Below are positions 1-11,899 of a stretch of 64,000 nt of DNA, piece by piece. The position numbers were made by a program, and so were the translations under genes. The notes beneath the pieces were generated by a model. That model searched no databases and was not told where the DNA came from. It saw nothing but the letters and a program-made list of their open reading frames with translations. Numbering within the stretch: the stretch's first letter is position 1; the number at the start of each line of letters is the position of its first letter. Source of the stretch: Fonticula-like sp. SCN 57-25 (taxonomy: Eukaryota > Nucleariida > Rotosphaerida); assembly GCA_001724245.1 (NCBI GenBank), contig MEDX01000016.1:1-64000 (forward strand), written 5' to 3'.

Positions 1-1990
<1,990 letters not shown>

Positions 1991-2242
1991 ACGGCGCATG
2001 GCCAGGTGTTTGATTGACAATTGGTTCATTTTTGCTTGAAATCGTGTATCTCCCTTTCCTTATATCGTCTCCATTTTGCGTAGTGCTTATGATTCATTTC
2101 GCGCCATAGTCCGCGCCCCTTTATTGATTGTGCATTTAAACCCCATTCACAATAGAATGATGTATACTCTGTTTATTGGCAACTCGCGAAAGATTTATCA
2201 GCTAAAACTACACATAAACAACACATTAACAGACTATGGTAC

Positions 2243-2899
2243 TCATGAGGCGGGGACGGGCCGCGCGCGCGATTGAAGGCGCTTGGCAGGGACGTGCGCA
2301 AAGCGGCTAAAGAGGTTGTCGGCGGGGACATGCTCAATAGCCTTTGGTGGCTTCTCGTCCTCTGGCTCTTCTTTAGCGGGAGCGCCGCTGGGCAGCACAA
2401 AGCTTGTGAAGCGGCGCGCCGCCCGATCTTTGGCCTCGATATGCCCCGTGCCGTCGATCGCGACGCCCTCGCTCTGGAGAATCTTTCGTTTGCCGCAAAA
2501 CGCGTGCTCGTCCGTGTACATGACGCCGCCATATCCGCCGAGGAAAAAGGACCCGAGCACAACGCGGTGACAAGGGACCGGCAACGGCGCAAAAGGGTTT
2601 ACGCGGAGTGCGTTCCCGACGGCGCGCGCACCCTGCCCTCCCTTGCCCAGTACCGATGCCAGGTCGCCGTACGTGGCGAACGAGCCGGCGGGGATCTGCG
2701 CGCACAGGTCATACACCGCGTACTGAAACTCGGTGAGGGGCCTGCCCGTCTTTCTGTTGATATATGTCTTTCTCTCCTTCTCCTCTTGCGGGTACCACTT
2801 GACTTCGCCGCTCTCGTCGGGGATCCGGCACGGCGCCGTCGACGAGTGCCCGCAGGAGGCCGACATGATGACTGAGTGGTAGCGCACCAGTGGCGCCAC
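2243..2899 (-). CDS. MGMT: O6-methylguanine-DNA methyltransferase
   Basis: Suicide DNA-repair protein that transfers the alkyl group from O6-alkylguanine to its own cysteine. Single exon, 218 aa. The active-site motif PCHRVV is at about residues 108-113, preceded by the helix-turn-helix/arginine-finger region (GARAVGNALRVN) and the YGDLA motif, and followed by the KILQSEG motif typical of the family's C-terminal helix. The large N-terminal domain of human MGMT is reduced to roughly 40 residues, while a tail of about 55 acidic/basic residues extends past the catalytic core. Two in-frame starts are possible: 2899 (used here) and the methionine at 2866, which is closer to the usual start of such short forms. 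The gene diverges from the retinoblastoma gene across about 560 bp. Confidence 0.95.
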   Translation of the reverse strand: MAPLVRYHSVIMSASCGHSSTAPCRIPDESGEVKWYPQEEKERKTYINRKTGRPLTEFQYAVYDLCAQIPAGSFATYGDLASVLGKGGQGARAVGNALRVNPFAPLPVPCHRVVLGSFFLGGYGGVMYTDEHAFCGKRKILQSEGVAIDGTGHIEAKDRAARRFTSFVLPSGAPAKEEPEDEKPPKAIEHVPADNLFSRFAHVPAKRLQSRARPVPAS

Positions 2900-3170
2900 T
2901 CAAGTGACTCAATTTGGATCGCGATTGGATCGCGATTGAATTTCGCGTAACCGTCACAGCACGTTCGTTACAAAAGCTTTCAAATTTGAACTGTGCAGAC
3001 AGCGGCGATCCCGTGGACCCGTGGAACGGAGAGAAAGGAGCGTGTGCGTTGTACAACACGCGCGCTTTGTTCTTTTCGGAGGGTTCGAGTCACGCTGTGA
3101 GTGCGGAGCGGTGAAACTATGAGACCGTTGAAGCCAAAGGTACGCCCATTTTGAAAACTGCAAATTTGAA

Positions 3171-3178
3171 TTTCGCGC
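3171..3178 (+). promoter_or_regulatory. E2F-type site TTTCGCGC
   Basis: Perfect match to the E2F/DP consensus TTTSSCGC, 278 bp before the start codon of the retinoblastoma gene. The match is direct; function is inferred from its place in front of an E2F partner gene. Confidence 0.5.
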
Positions 3179-3250
3179 CCTCGCGCCCACGGCGGGTTTT
3201 TTTTTGGTTTCGTGTTTGCTGTTCACCTGCTTTTCGGCTGTTTCCCACTG

Positions 3251-3258
3251 TTTGGCGC
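3251..3258 (+). promoter_or_regulatory. E2F-type site TTTGGCGC
   Basis: Second perfect E2F/DP consensus octamer, 198 bp before the retinoblastoma start codon and in the same orientation as the first. Confidence 0.5.
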
Positions 3259-3455
3259 GAACGTGACGCACGGAGTGACAGATAACGGTCCCTGTCATTC
3301 AATCGCTGAAACGGCCTGCGAACGCTGTAGCCATCGTGTTGCTCGTTTAGCAGTGTGTCAAAGCGTGTTTTCGGTTTCTTGCACTCTTTTCTCGTATTTT
3401 TCCCTGCCTTATTCGCCGGCTGGCGGTCGGGATTGTGGCCCCGTTTGGATGAATA

Positions 3456-6400
3456 ATGTCTCACGTTCCTCTGCTTCCAAAGCCTATGACGGATTTCTTC
3501 CCTGTTCGCAAAAGCGAATCCTCCCATGGCGCCGGTGATGCCGCGGGCAGTGGTGCCAAGGATGCACCTTTGTTGACTCCCGCGCCCGCCTCGCCGACAA
3601 AATCGGAGGCCGTTGACGCTCGCCGGTTTCACGCTGTGTGCGATGTGCTCAGCCTGGACGACCAGACCCGCAAGCTCGCCAATGATTTGCTCCACAGGTT
3701 TTCCCATTCGGAGCTGGGAAGGAGCACGCTTTCGGTAGCAAAGGTGGAGGCGTCGATGATGCTTGCCGCCATCTGGGTGGCCGGCCGCGTTGGGCCGCAG
3801 CTGGCCGCGGGGAGCTCGATGCCGCGCTACAATGGAATCACATTGACGCAGCTGATCAAGGAGACGGACTGCAATCTTTCTACCCAGGAAGCCTTTTCGT
3901 ATATCAAGACCTTTCTCACGAACGCCAACTATGACTCGATCCTCACAAAGGAGCGCGTCGAGAGCCTCCTCCAGACGGATCTCGTCCAGATGGAGCGCGC
4001 GTGCGAATCGCTGACGCTCGTTTTCCGCAAGTTCAAGGACTCCCATGCGCTCCTCTTTTCACGGCAACATGTGGGATCAAGGGACCTCATGTCGTTTGCC
4101 TGGTGTCTGTTTTTGAACGCCAAGGGTACGTGTCTCTATTCTATGTGAAAGTGTTTTACATGGCAAGTCGCCATGCTTTGTTCTTTTGTGTTACTTTTGC
4201 GTTCCTTTTCGTTCTTTTCTGTGGTTAACTGTGGCCTTGCCCTTTTTTGGTGGCCAATCGGCAACTTTTGAGATTGCCCCGTATTGTTTTCGCAACTTTT
4301 TCCCGCGCAATTTATGTGCCTTGCCTGTATCTTGTGGCTTGCTTGTGCTCGTCTCTTTTCCATCAAACTAATTTCCTTCTATAGAAACCCTTCTAGAGCG
4401 CTCTACGAGCTACAGCTTTAATGAGTTTATTCTTTGCCAATGTGCACTTTTGTTTACGTACCAGATGGCCGAGCCTGAGCAGGTCGTCCATATCAACTCG
4501 GTGTTGAGCCAGCTGCGGGCGGACATGCCCACTGCTTCGATACCCAAGGAAGCCAGCGACATGTTTGCGCTGCGCGTGTACTTGTGCGAGATGAACAGCG
4601 TTGACTTGACGACGTTCCGCGACGCCGAGTTGAGCCGCTTTGTTCCCTTTGTTCAGCAGCTTTTGCGGCAGGATCCGCGCGCGATGCGGTCGCTGCGCTA
4701 TGATTACACTGCCCCGATGAGCGACGGCGTTGTGCAGCTTCCGCACGTGCACCGCCTGCTGGACGCGTCGTCGGGCAACCTTCGGCTGAACCTCAATGAC
4801 CTGTCGGCGCGCTACGAGGAGCGCATCCGGACGTTTTCGGGCGAGATTGATGCGCGCTTCTTTGTGGAAGAGCACATTTCGCTGATGACCCCGCGCAAGA
4901 GCGGCGGCTGGCGGACGCCCGGCATCGGCAAGCTGCCTGCGGCGCGCAATCTCGCCAAGGCGTTTGACGACGGCAGCTATGTGACCTCGCCGATCAGCGC
5001 GCGCACGATGGTCGGCCCTCGCGTGAGCTCTGGCGACGAGGTGGCGGTGCTGCGTCAGGCGCTGTCGGACATGGACGCGCTGTGCTCTGCCGAGCCGTCG
5101 CCGTTCCTGATTGACCTGATGCACAGTGCCGGCCCCGACACGATGATCAACACGCTACAGCAGCTGGAGCACGCGCTGGTGCTGATCCCGCGCGACGTCA
5201 AGCAGTCGATGCCGCACTACGAGCGCTACCTGACGATGCTCTTTTACCGCACGCTGGACCTTGTCTGCAAGCGCGAGTCGGCGCGCCTGACCGACAAGCA
5301 GCCCGTGTTCAACCTCTTGCGCAACAACAAGTTTCACCGGTCGATGCTCATCTGCTGCTTCCAAATTGTCGGCCTGGCGCTGCTCCCTGCGCAGCGGCAG
5401 GTGCGCTTCTTGGACACGCTGCATCACATGGGCCTCAAGGCGTTTGACCTGGTGATCAATATCGAGACGTTTATCCGCGAGAATGTGCAGCAGCTGTCGC
5501 GCGCTGGCATCAAGCGCCTCAAGGAGATGGAGGAGCGCCTCTTGGAGACGGAAGTATGGAAGGACGACGACCCGCTGTACACTCTGATGGAGGCCGAGGC
5601 CGAGGCCCAGGCGCGGACGGGTGCTACGCGGCGGCCGCTTGCGTCCCTCACGGACGCTGTGCCGGCGGCGCCCGTTCGGCGGTCGGCGGCGCCCACCACG
5701 TCGTCAGCGCCTCCGATGGGGGCCGCCCAGCGCGCCGTGAGCGCCATCAGCTCGACGACGGGGATGCCGCGCGTCGCCTTTTTGGAGGACAACACGTGGG
5801 CGAGCAACCAACTTCAGCTGTTTTACCGCAAGCTGCTGCTCCTGTTGCACATGCGCCTCGCCTCGCTGTGCCGCGAGCTGAACGTGCCCGCGGAGAAGGA
5901 GAAGCGGATGTGGGACATGATTGTCGTGCTCGTCCAGCGCGAGGACCGCTTCCGCCTGTTCCGCCAGCGCCACATTGACCAGGCGATGATGTGTGCCATG
6001 TATGTTGTGTCAAAGCTGATGAATGGTGAGCACGTTGAGGGGTCGACGGCCGCCGTGGCCGCCGCCGCCGCTGTGGGCTCTCCTGACGTGACCGGCTCGT
6101 CGCCGCCCATGCAGCCGCGCTCGGCCAACGAGCCGCTGCTCTTCCGCGACATTATCAAGACGTACATGACGCAGCCGCAGTACCGGAAGGCGACGGTGTG
6201 CGAGGTGATTGGCGGCGATGGCGCCCCCTGCGACATTATTGCCTTTTACAACACTGTGTTTGTCGTATCGGCGGGCGCGCTCCTGCGCGACTTTAAGACG
6301 GTGCCGCCGTCGCCGCGGCCAGCGGTGCAGCCGCTGCCGCTCGCCTCGAGCCCGCTCGCGCAGCGCATCGTACTCCAGCAGAACATTAGCCTTTCGCCGA

Positions 6401-6810
6401 TGCACCCGGACCGGGCGCAGCAGCTGCAGCAAATGTCGCCGACGTTCCTGCAGACGGGGCTCACCAGCCCGTCCAACGGCTCCATGCTCAAGACGGCGGC
6501 GATTCGCGCGGCGATCGAGTCGGAGCGCGCGGCGCTGTACGGCCCGTCGTTCTCGCGCGCGTACGTGTTTGGCGAGTACTCGGGGGAGGGCGTCAAGGAG
6601 GGCGGCGAGGCGCCGCCGGCGCCCGCGGCGGTGGGGCGCGAGTCCAAGAGGAGATTAGACTTTGACAACCTCGGCTCAGAGGAGGACGACGAGGAGATGG
6701 AGATGGTCGTAAAAAGTAGGAGAACGGCCGCGGACGGCGCGGGACCGTCGTCGTCAGCCAACGATCGGTCAAGATCGCAGTCGCCGTCGGAAGACGAGAT
6801 GGAGAATTAA
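3456..6810 (+). CDS. RB: Retinoblastoma-family pocket protein
   Basis: Cell-cycle repressor that binds E2F/DP and chromatin factors to restrain S-phase genes. Exons 3456-4125 and 4385-6810; 1031 aa, in the size range of RB1/p107/p130. The N-terminal cyclin-like region falls in about residues 50-250. Pocket domain A (about 388-614) opens with TPRKSGGWRTPG and includes the conserved core KFHRSMLICCFQIV. A spacer of roughly 80 residues rich in Ala/Ser/Thr follows, then pocket B (about 696-854) with the FYRKLLLLLHMRL and FRDIIKTYM segments. The C-terminal tail is long, Ser-Pro rich and acidic, a plausible CDK substrate region. The single 259-nt intron is by far the longest relative to its neighbours, starts GTACG and ends TTCTATAG. 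Family assignment is secure; which metazoan paralogue it matches is not meaningful here. Confidence 0.95.
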
Positions 6811-7125
6811 GTAGTCGTCTCGTATTGGTTTATAGTGGTCTCGTGGGATTCCATCGAGATGAAATACGTGTGCGTTTTTAGTGGGAAAAGAGGCGCTGGT
6901 TGGCGGCTCGTTTGGTTTTCAGTTAGTGTATCCTTGTGCGTTCCAGCGTTTGCTTTGTGTTGTTTTTATGAAACATGAATATATACTCAATTCGACTTGT
7001 ACACTTTGGATATTTGCACGGCGCGGCAGCGCGCAGGCAAGTTGGCGTCAGATTCCACCCCAGATTCCCCTTTCAATATCACAGACCGACGCAGACCGAC
7101 GCAAACCGACTTGCTGTGGAGAGAC
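6811..7125. other. Intergenic region between the RB gene and TAP42 with a 10-bp tandem repeat
   Basis: Non-coding. It must hold the RB 3' UTR and the TAP42 promoter. Just before the TAP42 start codon (7081-7110) lie three consecutive 10-mers of the form caRaccgacg. Related accgac repeats sit upstream of the paraoxonase gene (39509-39557). Confidence 0.5.
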
Positions 7126-8187
7126 ATGTCGGGCACGGATGTGCCGCTGCGTGTCGCGTTCACGTCGGCGCTAAAGTCTTTTGAGAGTCTTGACGAGGGC
7201 TGCACTGGCGGTGACCATGCTGTTTATCAGGCCAAGCTGAAGGAGCTGATTGGAAAGCTCTTGCGGCTCAATGCTCGTGTTGGTGCTCAGCTGTTCTCGA
7301 GCAATGAGACGGCGGACGATGTCAGCACGGCTGATCTCAAGTATGCGCTCATTGGAGCTCTCATTGGCGACCTCTTTTCGCGCGTGTCAACGTCGGCCGC
7401 TGCTGACCGGTTAGCGGCGTTTGAGGTTGCCGAGCGTCAGCTGCTCGGTTTCCTTGGTCTTGTCGACCGTCTCCTCCTGCTCAGTGTGGAGGAGATGGAG
7501 ATGCTTCGCGTGCTTGAGAACCCAGTGATTGAGAATGGTGACCCTCTTCCTCCTCGTCCGCCGCCGACGAACCAGACGCGAGAGGCCAAAATTGCGCAGT
7601 TTCGCCGCGAGAAGGAGCTGAAGGAGCAGCTTTCGTCGCTCCGTGAGCAGCTGACGCGCGCTGGCAGCTCCGCCGATGACGATGACGACATTGACTGGGA
7701 GGGCGCCGATGACGAGCGCGCGCGCGAATACGTTACTGCTCTTATTCAGTCCTTTGTTATCCGCTCAATGAACCACATTACGATGATGCGCATGGAGCGC
7801 CCTCTTCTTCGGATGCGCGTCGCTGCCGAAGAGTCCGGCGAGGCGAGCCGGCCGCGCCCGGACCAGGATCAGCCTCCGCCCCGTGGCGGCCTCAAGACAA
7901 TTCACCTTCCCGACAAGCGCGCCCTGCTGCAGGCGGCGGTGTTCCAGCCGGGGCATAACTTGCCGACGATGAGCGTCGAGCAGTGGGCGGAGATCGAGAT
8001 GGCCAAGGGCAACTTTATCTCGGGCGGCGGTGCCGCTGGCGAGGAGGTCGCGAGGAGAAAGAAGGAGGAGGCGCATTACACCGAGAAGGAGCGGGACGTG
8101 GACGAGGCGACCATGAAGGCGAGGGAGAGCGACGAGCACAACGACGACAACAGGAGAGGAAGCGGAAACACGTACAACAGGAGCTGA
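7126..8187 (+). CDS. TAP42: TAP42/IGBP1 (alpha4) PP2A-associated regulatory protein
   Basis: Binds and stabilises catalytic subunits of PP2A-type phosphatases downstream of TOR signalling. Single exon, 353 aa from the methionine at 7126; the frame is open further upstream but that part is low-complexity and overlaps the promoter repeat, so I chose this start. Family features: N-terminal helical region, the PPP-rich segment followed by KIAQFRREKELKEQL, a conserved acidic linker, the REYVTALIQ helix, and the C-terminal block from PGHNLPTMSVEQWAEIE. The last 50 residues are charged and rich in Arg/Glu/Asp. Length matches yeast Tap42 and human IGBP1 (340-366 aa). Confidence 0.92.
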   Translation: MSGTDVPLRVAFTSALKSFESLDEGCTGGDHAVYQAKLKELIGKLLRLNARVGAQLFSSNETADDVSTADLKYALIGALIGDLFSRVSTSAAADRLAAFEVAERQLLGFLGLVDRLLLLSVEEMEMLRVLENPVIENGDPLPPRPPPTNQTREAKIAQFRREKELKEQLSSLREQLTRAGSSADDDDDIDWEGADDERAREYVTALIQSFVIRSMNHITMMRMERPLLRMRVAAEESGEASRPRPDQDQPPPRGGLKTIHLPDKRALLQAAVFQPGHNLPTMSVEQWAEIEMAKGNFISGGGAAGEEVARRKKEEAHYTEKERDVDEATMKARESDEHNDDNRRGSGNTYNRS

Positions 8188-8443
8188 GCGCCTGGTGCAT
8201 GATGACGTGATGACGTGGGAAAATGTAATAGAAGCATAGGAACGGTAAAGCCTTGTATCATTGCGCTTTTTTATGAATAAAAATGTCGAATTTGAGGTAT
8301 TAAATATGTACGCCGGCTTTGGACGGCCGGGGAGCAGGGGAATGGGGTTTGCCTAGGGATAAAAGGTAATCTTATTTGCAATAACAGAACAGAAAAGGGT
8401 ACAAAAGGTCTACAAGAACGTTTATTTTTCCCGCGTTCTTTTC

Positions 8444-9195
8444 TCAGAGCGTTTCCAAATTGGCCGCAATTGCCTTGAACTGCTTGGCGACATTCTGAAA
8501 ACATGTGTTAGGATGATCCTCACAATGCACAAGCGACGTACGTGGAACTCGGCGAGGGAAAGCTCAACGGGGTACGCGACGAGCGTGCCGTCGGGCTGCG
8601 ACACGTGAAACACCGCCGCGACGTAGGGGCTGGCGAGCGTCTGGCAGCTGTCGCTCTGCGTGGCGACGGCGAGCTTCCAGTCGAGCTTTGCGAGCTGACC
8701 GACGCTAAAGATCCTGCTGTGCTGGTTGGCGATGAGCGACGCGCCCTGCTCCGACCACACATGCTTGACGACGGGGACCACCGACGCGCCAAAGAGAGAC
8801 GTCGTCTTGATGGCCGCCACGAGATCCTCGACGGCGAGCTTGTTGAGGAGCGCACCGCGGAAGAGGTAAATAAGGCAATTGATGGCGCCCTGCGTCGCCT
8901 CAAGCGACTCATTCACGTCTACAAGGGAGAGCTTGCGCTGGAGCTCGTGAGCGTCAAGCTGGCCAACCTTGAATTCGAGAAACTTGATCACATCAAAGCA
9001 CTGCAGATGCCGGGTGTCAGGGAGCAAAGAAAAAAGAGCAACGAGGAAAGCCGCACTGTTTCGAGGAGAATATCTTGCGGGAAACGAGAAACAACCAATG
9101 AGGAACCGCGGAAACCTACCCAAACAACAGTTAGAACCGATGAACGCTGCGCTCTTTGCCGTACCCTCCGGGGCCTGCTGCAGGTACGCCGCCAT
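8444..9195 (-). CDS. COMMD6: COMM-domain protein, COMMD6-like
   Basis: Likely subunit of the Commander/CCC endosomal recycling complex. The C-terminal COMM domain is close to COMMD6: the block LDWKLAVATQSDSCQTLASP is followed by the YVAAVF strand and ends in a leucine-rich helix (QFKAIAANLETL). Firm exons: 8444-8494 (17 codons) and 8542 upward, separated by a 47-nt intron 8495-8541 with GTACGT donor and CTAAC branch. Upstream the frame stays open to a methionine at 9195 (234 aa total), but a perfect-looking acceptor (CTGAC branch, CTGCAG) ends at base 9001 on this strand with no canonical donor in phase. The N-terminal 65 residues are therefore uncertain; a GC-AG intron is possible. An N-terminal helical domain of about 100 residues is present, unlike short human COMMD6. 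Confidence 0.82.
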
Positions 9196-9817
9196 CGCGC
9201 TGCTGCCGCTGCTCGAACAAACAACAACCCCAGACACCACCCCTGACAATTTGTTGGGCGTGATTCGGGGGCTGATTTTACAGGACACCATGCAGCCTGC
9301 GATTCCGCATGCGATATTCGCATGTCGTATGACGTCATTGGTCTCACCCGATTGGTGGAAAGGTGGGGACGTGGCACTTTTTATTCCACGTTAGTAAGCG
9401 GCGCGCCAGTTTCGTTGTCCTTTACGCCTCCTCCGCTTCGCCTCTGGTCCATCCCGGCCCGGCGTCGGTTTTGTTGATCCGCTTTCCCGGAAGACAGCTT
9501 GCGCTCTCTCTCTCTCGTCTGCCACACTAAAGCACACGAGAAAAAAAGTGACGCCTTTGGTTAAGCGTCTCTTGTCTACCTGAATATTTGATTGCCAATC
9601 CCGGGATTTTTGTGTTTTTCGCGCGGAGTTCTACCCGCGCGCGTTTTCTGCACAACGGGGTCGCGCCGTCTCGTTCGCTCTAACCTGCGGGGGGCTCACT
9701 GTCGGTTGATCTATCAAGTTCTGCGAGAATAAGCTACTTGCCTGACCGGTTGGGTTTCTTTTTCTCCGCAATCTTTCCTTTGTTCCGTCGCAATCCCTGT
9801 GTGTGTATTCTTTAAAG
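9196..9817. promoter_or_regulatory. Divergent promoter region between COMMD6-like gene and bZIP gene
   Basis: About 620 bp without coding sequence. It contains one perfect CRE fused to an inverted CCAAT box (9330) and a stretch of GC-rich and T-rich blocks before the bZIP start codon. Confidence 0.45.
9330..9337. promoter_or_regulatory. CRE palindrome TGACGTCA followed by TTGG (inverted CCAAT)
   Basis: Perfect CREB/ATF octamer. The bases tgacgtcattgg combine it with an inverted CCAAT pentamer, an arrangement reminiscent of ER-stress elements where bZIP and NF-Y sites neighbour each other. It lies upstream of both a bZIP gene and the COMMD6-like gene. Confidence 0.4.
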
Positions 9818-11122
9818 ATGCACTCCCTTCTTGTTGATGCGCAGCCGTTTCCCGGTCCGCCCTCGTCGGCGGTTCCGTCTTTCCCGGACGCGTATGATAT
9901 CCACCACCACCATGCCGCCGCTGCCTTTGGCGGCGTGATGCCCGGCGAGTACCTTGGCGAGAGCCTGCGTGATTCCATGCACGCATATGGTACATCTTCG
10001 TCGGAGCACAGCCCTTCTCTTTCGCCTTCGCTTTCCCCCGAGTCCAGCGAGATGAGCGAGTTGTCGCTCGTTTCGCCGAACCACGGAGACGGCGCTTGGG
10101 AGCGCCCCTCGTGGGAGGCGACTCCTTATGATAGCTCGTCTGACGACGGGAGCGAGGCTGCGTACCAGCCCTCGACTTCCTCTACTGCCGCGTTCACGAG
10201 CAGCTATGTGCCGGTTCCTGCCGTTGCGGCGGACGACCCGACGCGCCCGTCCAAGGTGGCGGCCACGTCGGGCGAGACCACCCCCGCACCTGCGGCCGGC
10301 ACTAGCTCGCGCCCTCGCCGCGCGGCCGCCGCGCCTCCGCCTGTAAGCCAGCCGGAGAAGCGCGAGGCCAAGGTGGCCGAGGTGCGCCCGTCGCGCAATC
10401 TTGTGCGCGCTGGATCCCTCGAGGTGACCGAGGAAGACCTCCTCGAGCTCGACATTGATAAGCTGCAGCGCCTCGCGGGGCAGCGCTTCTCGTCCTCGGA
10501 CAAGAAGGAGCTCAAGCGTCTCCGTCGCAAGCTCAAGAACAAGCTCAGCGCGGCAAACAGCCGCCTCAAGCGTCGCGAGTACATGGTTGACCTCGAGGAG
10601 AAGCAGGACAACCTTGCCGACGAGCTCGAGTTCCTCAGACGCGAGAACGCGGAGCTCAAGCAGGAGGTGATGCTCCTGCGCGCCGAGAAGCAGCAGCAGA
10701 GCACTCTTGCCTTTGCGCCTGCGAGCCGCCCGTCGGCCGTCCTCTTTGTCCTCCTCCTCTCCTTTGGCCTCTTCTTCCAGGGCATCGCGCCGCTGGCTAG
10801 CCTCTTGGGCGCCAGTTCGGCCGTCGTCCCGTCGATCACCGGCGCGCCGCTCGGTGCGCCCAGCTACGACCCGGCCGCCGTGTTCGCCACCTCGCGCAGG
10901 CTGCTCTTTGCCCACGAGGAACACGAAGGAAGCCACGTCGATTTTGCGGGAAGTCAGGTCGAGTTTACCATGCCAAAGGCGGTGCCGGCTGGAATTTTTG
11001 ATACCGAGGAAGAAAACGAGACGAGCAGCGTGAGCTGGGGCGCCGACGAGGCCGTGCGCCCGTTCGTGCTCCACGTGGATGCCGCTGGCATGGATCACGT
11101 CAAGCAGGAAATCGTCGCCTAA
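9818..11122 (+). CDS. Membrane-anchored bZIP transcription factor (ATF6/CREB3-like)
   Basis: Predicted ER-tethered transcription factor released by regulated intramembrane proteolysis. Single exon, 434 aa from the first ATG of the frame at 9818. In order: an acidic Ser/Pro-rich activation region (1-200); a basic region and leucine zipper at about 236-290 (RRKLKNKLSAANSRLKRREY, with the invariant Asn and Arg; heptad leucines follow); one transmembrane helix at about 306-332 (starts PSAVLFVLLLS); and a lumenal tail of about 100 residues. An RRLL tetrapeptide at 360-363 fits the RxxL site-1 protease motif and sits about 28 residues past the helix, as in ATF6. Orientation N-in is implied by the DNA-binding side. 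Family class is secure; the ER-stress role is inference. Confidence 0.88.
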   Translation: MHSLLVDAQPFPGPPSSAVPSFPDAYDIHHHHAAAAFGGVMPGEYLGESLRDSMHAYGTSSSEHSPSLSPSLSPESSEMSELSLVSPNHGDGAWERPSWEATPYDSSSDDGSEAAYQPSTSSTAAFTSSYVPVPAVAADDPTRPSKVAATSGETTPAPAAGTSSRPRRAAAAPPPVSQPEKREAKVAEVRPSRNLVRAGSLEVTEEDLLELDIDKLQRLAGQRFSSSDKKELKRLRRKLKNKLSAANSRLKRREYMVDLEEKQDNLADELEFLRRENAELKQEVMLLRAEKQQQSTLAFAPASRPSAVLFVLLLSFGLFFQGIAPLASLLGASSAVVPSITGAPLGAPSYDPAAVFATSRRLLFAHEEHEGSHVDFAGSQVEFTMPKAVPAGIFDTEEENETSSVSWGADEAVRPFVLHVDAAGMDHVKQEIVA

Positions 11123-11899
11123 ATAAATAATTTGTTATAGTATTGGTTTGTGCCGGTGTATGGTTCGGTCAATATGTTTCATTGCTTCCCCTTTCTCCCT
11201 TTCTCTTTTGTACTGTACTACCTGGCACGTATTTAATTTAATGCAAATTGCGTTTGTACCCTCCTCGTCAATCCAAAAAGATTTGAAACACGACAAGTCA
11301 GCCGGTCCAAAGGCAATCTACCGAAGCTGCTGACGCGAAAGTATGGCTGCTATGTCCAAACCAAAAATGTATGTCCATAGAGTAGGCGCCTCCGTGCCAG
11401 CTCCGTGCCAGAAAGTGAGATGAAACCAAGTCCTTCTCGTGCTGACGTCAGCGTAGCATTTCAAGTAAAATAACGGGTAGCCTGGTCTAGAGCTGTAGTG
11501 GACATGCATGAATGCAACAAATAGGAGAAAAATGAAAAATTGTGAATTTCCTAGAAAATCTCCTTATGGGTACCGTTTTTCAGCTGTTTGAATATAAATA
11601 TAAATAAAGAACGTTTTGATCTACGGGGTGAGTGTATTTTCGTGCCAGACAATGCATAACTGCAGTAGGAAAACTATGAGTCTAAAAAATACCAAAAAAT
11701 TGACTGATCACATCACGTGACAAACTCGTGATGTGATTGGATGATTTCGTAAACAAGACGTTTTCGACCAATCACAAACACGAAAAAAAAACAGTGACAC
11801 ATCAAAACCCTTCTTGTACGGCCATGCATGTATTTATTCCATTATAGCAGCTCATTATCAACGACATTTCGTCATACTCGCTTCTGTACATATTCTTTT
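11123..11899. other. Convergent intergenic region, AT-rich
   Basis: Lies between the 3' ends of the bZIP gene and the SMYD5-like gene. No gene is seen. Notable items: an exact 11-bp tandem repeat ctccgtgccag (11390-11411), the 12-bp palindrome GCTGACGTCAGC at 11441-11452, and an 11-bp inverted repeat at 11707-11737 (own entry). Low GC sets it apart from surrounding coding DNA. Confidence 0.6.
11707..11737. repeat. Inverted repeat, 11-bp arms, 9-bp loop
   Basis: Arms atcacatcacg (11707-11717) and cgtgatgtgat (11727-11737) are exact reverse complements separated by tgacaaact. It could form a hairpin in RNA or be a dyad protein site. It is too far from either stop codon to call a terminator. 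Confidence 0.6.

Larger units (their letters stand above)
2900..3455. promoter_or_regulatory. Divergent intergenic promoter between MGMT and the retinoblastoma gene
   Basis: No coding sequence seen. It holds a short tandem repeat built on gattggatcgc (about 2911-2938, containing inverted CCAAT pentamers) and a run of T near 3198. Two perfect E2F-type octamers are listed separately. Being the only non-coding DNA upstream of both genes, it should hold the promoters of both. Confidence 0.55.

Noticed and set aside
3080-3100. gggttcgagtcacgc resembling a polymerase III B box
   Set aside because: No matching A box or tRNA fold upstream; lies in the MGMT-RB promoter.
9812-11098. 428-codon minus-strand open frame opposite the bZIP gene
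   Set aside because: Composition and lack of any family feature mark it as an antisense shadow.
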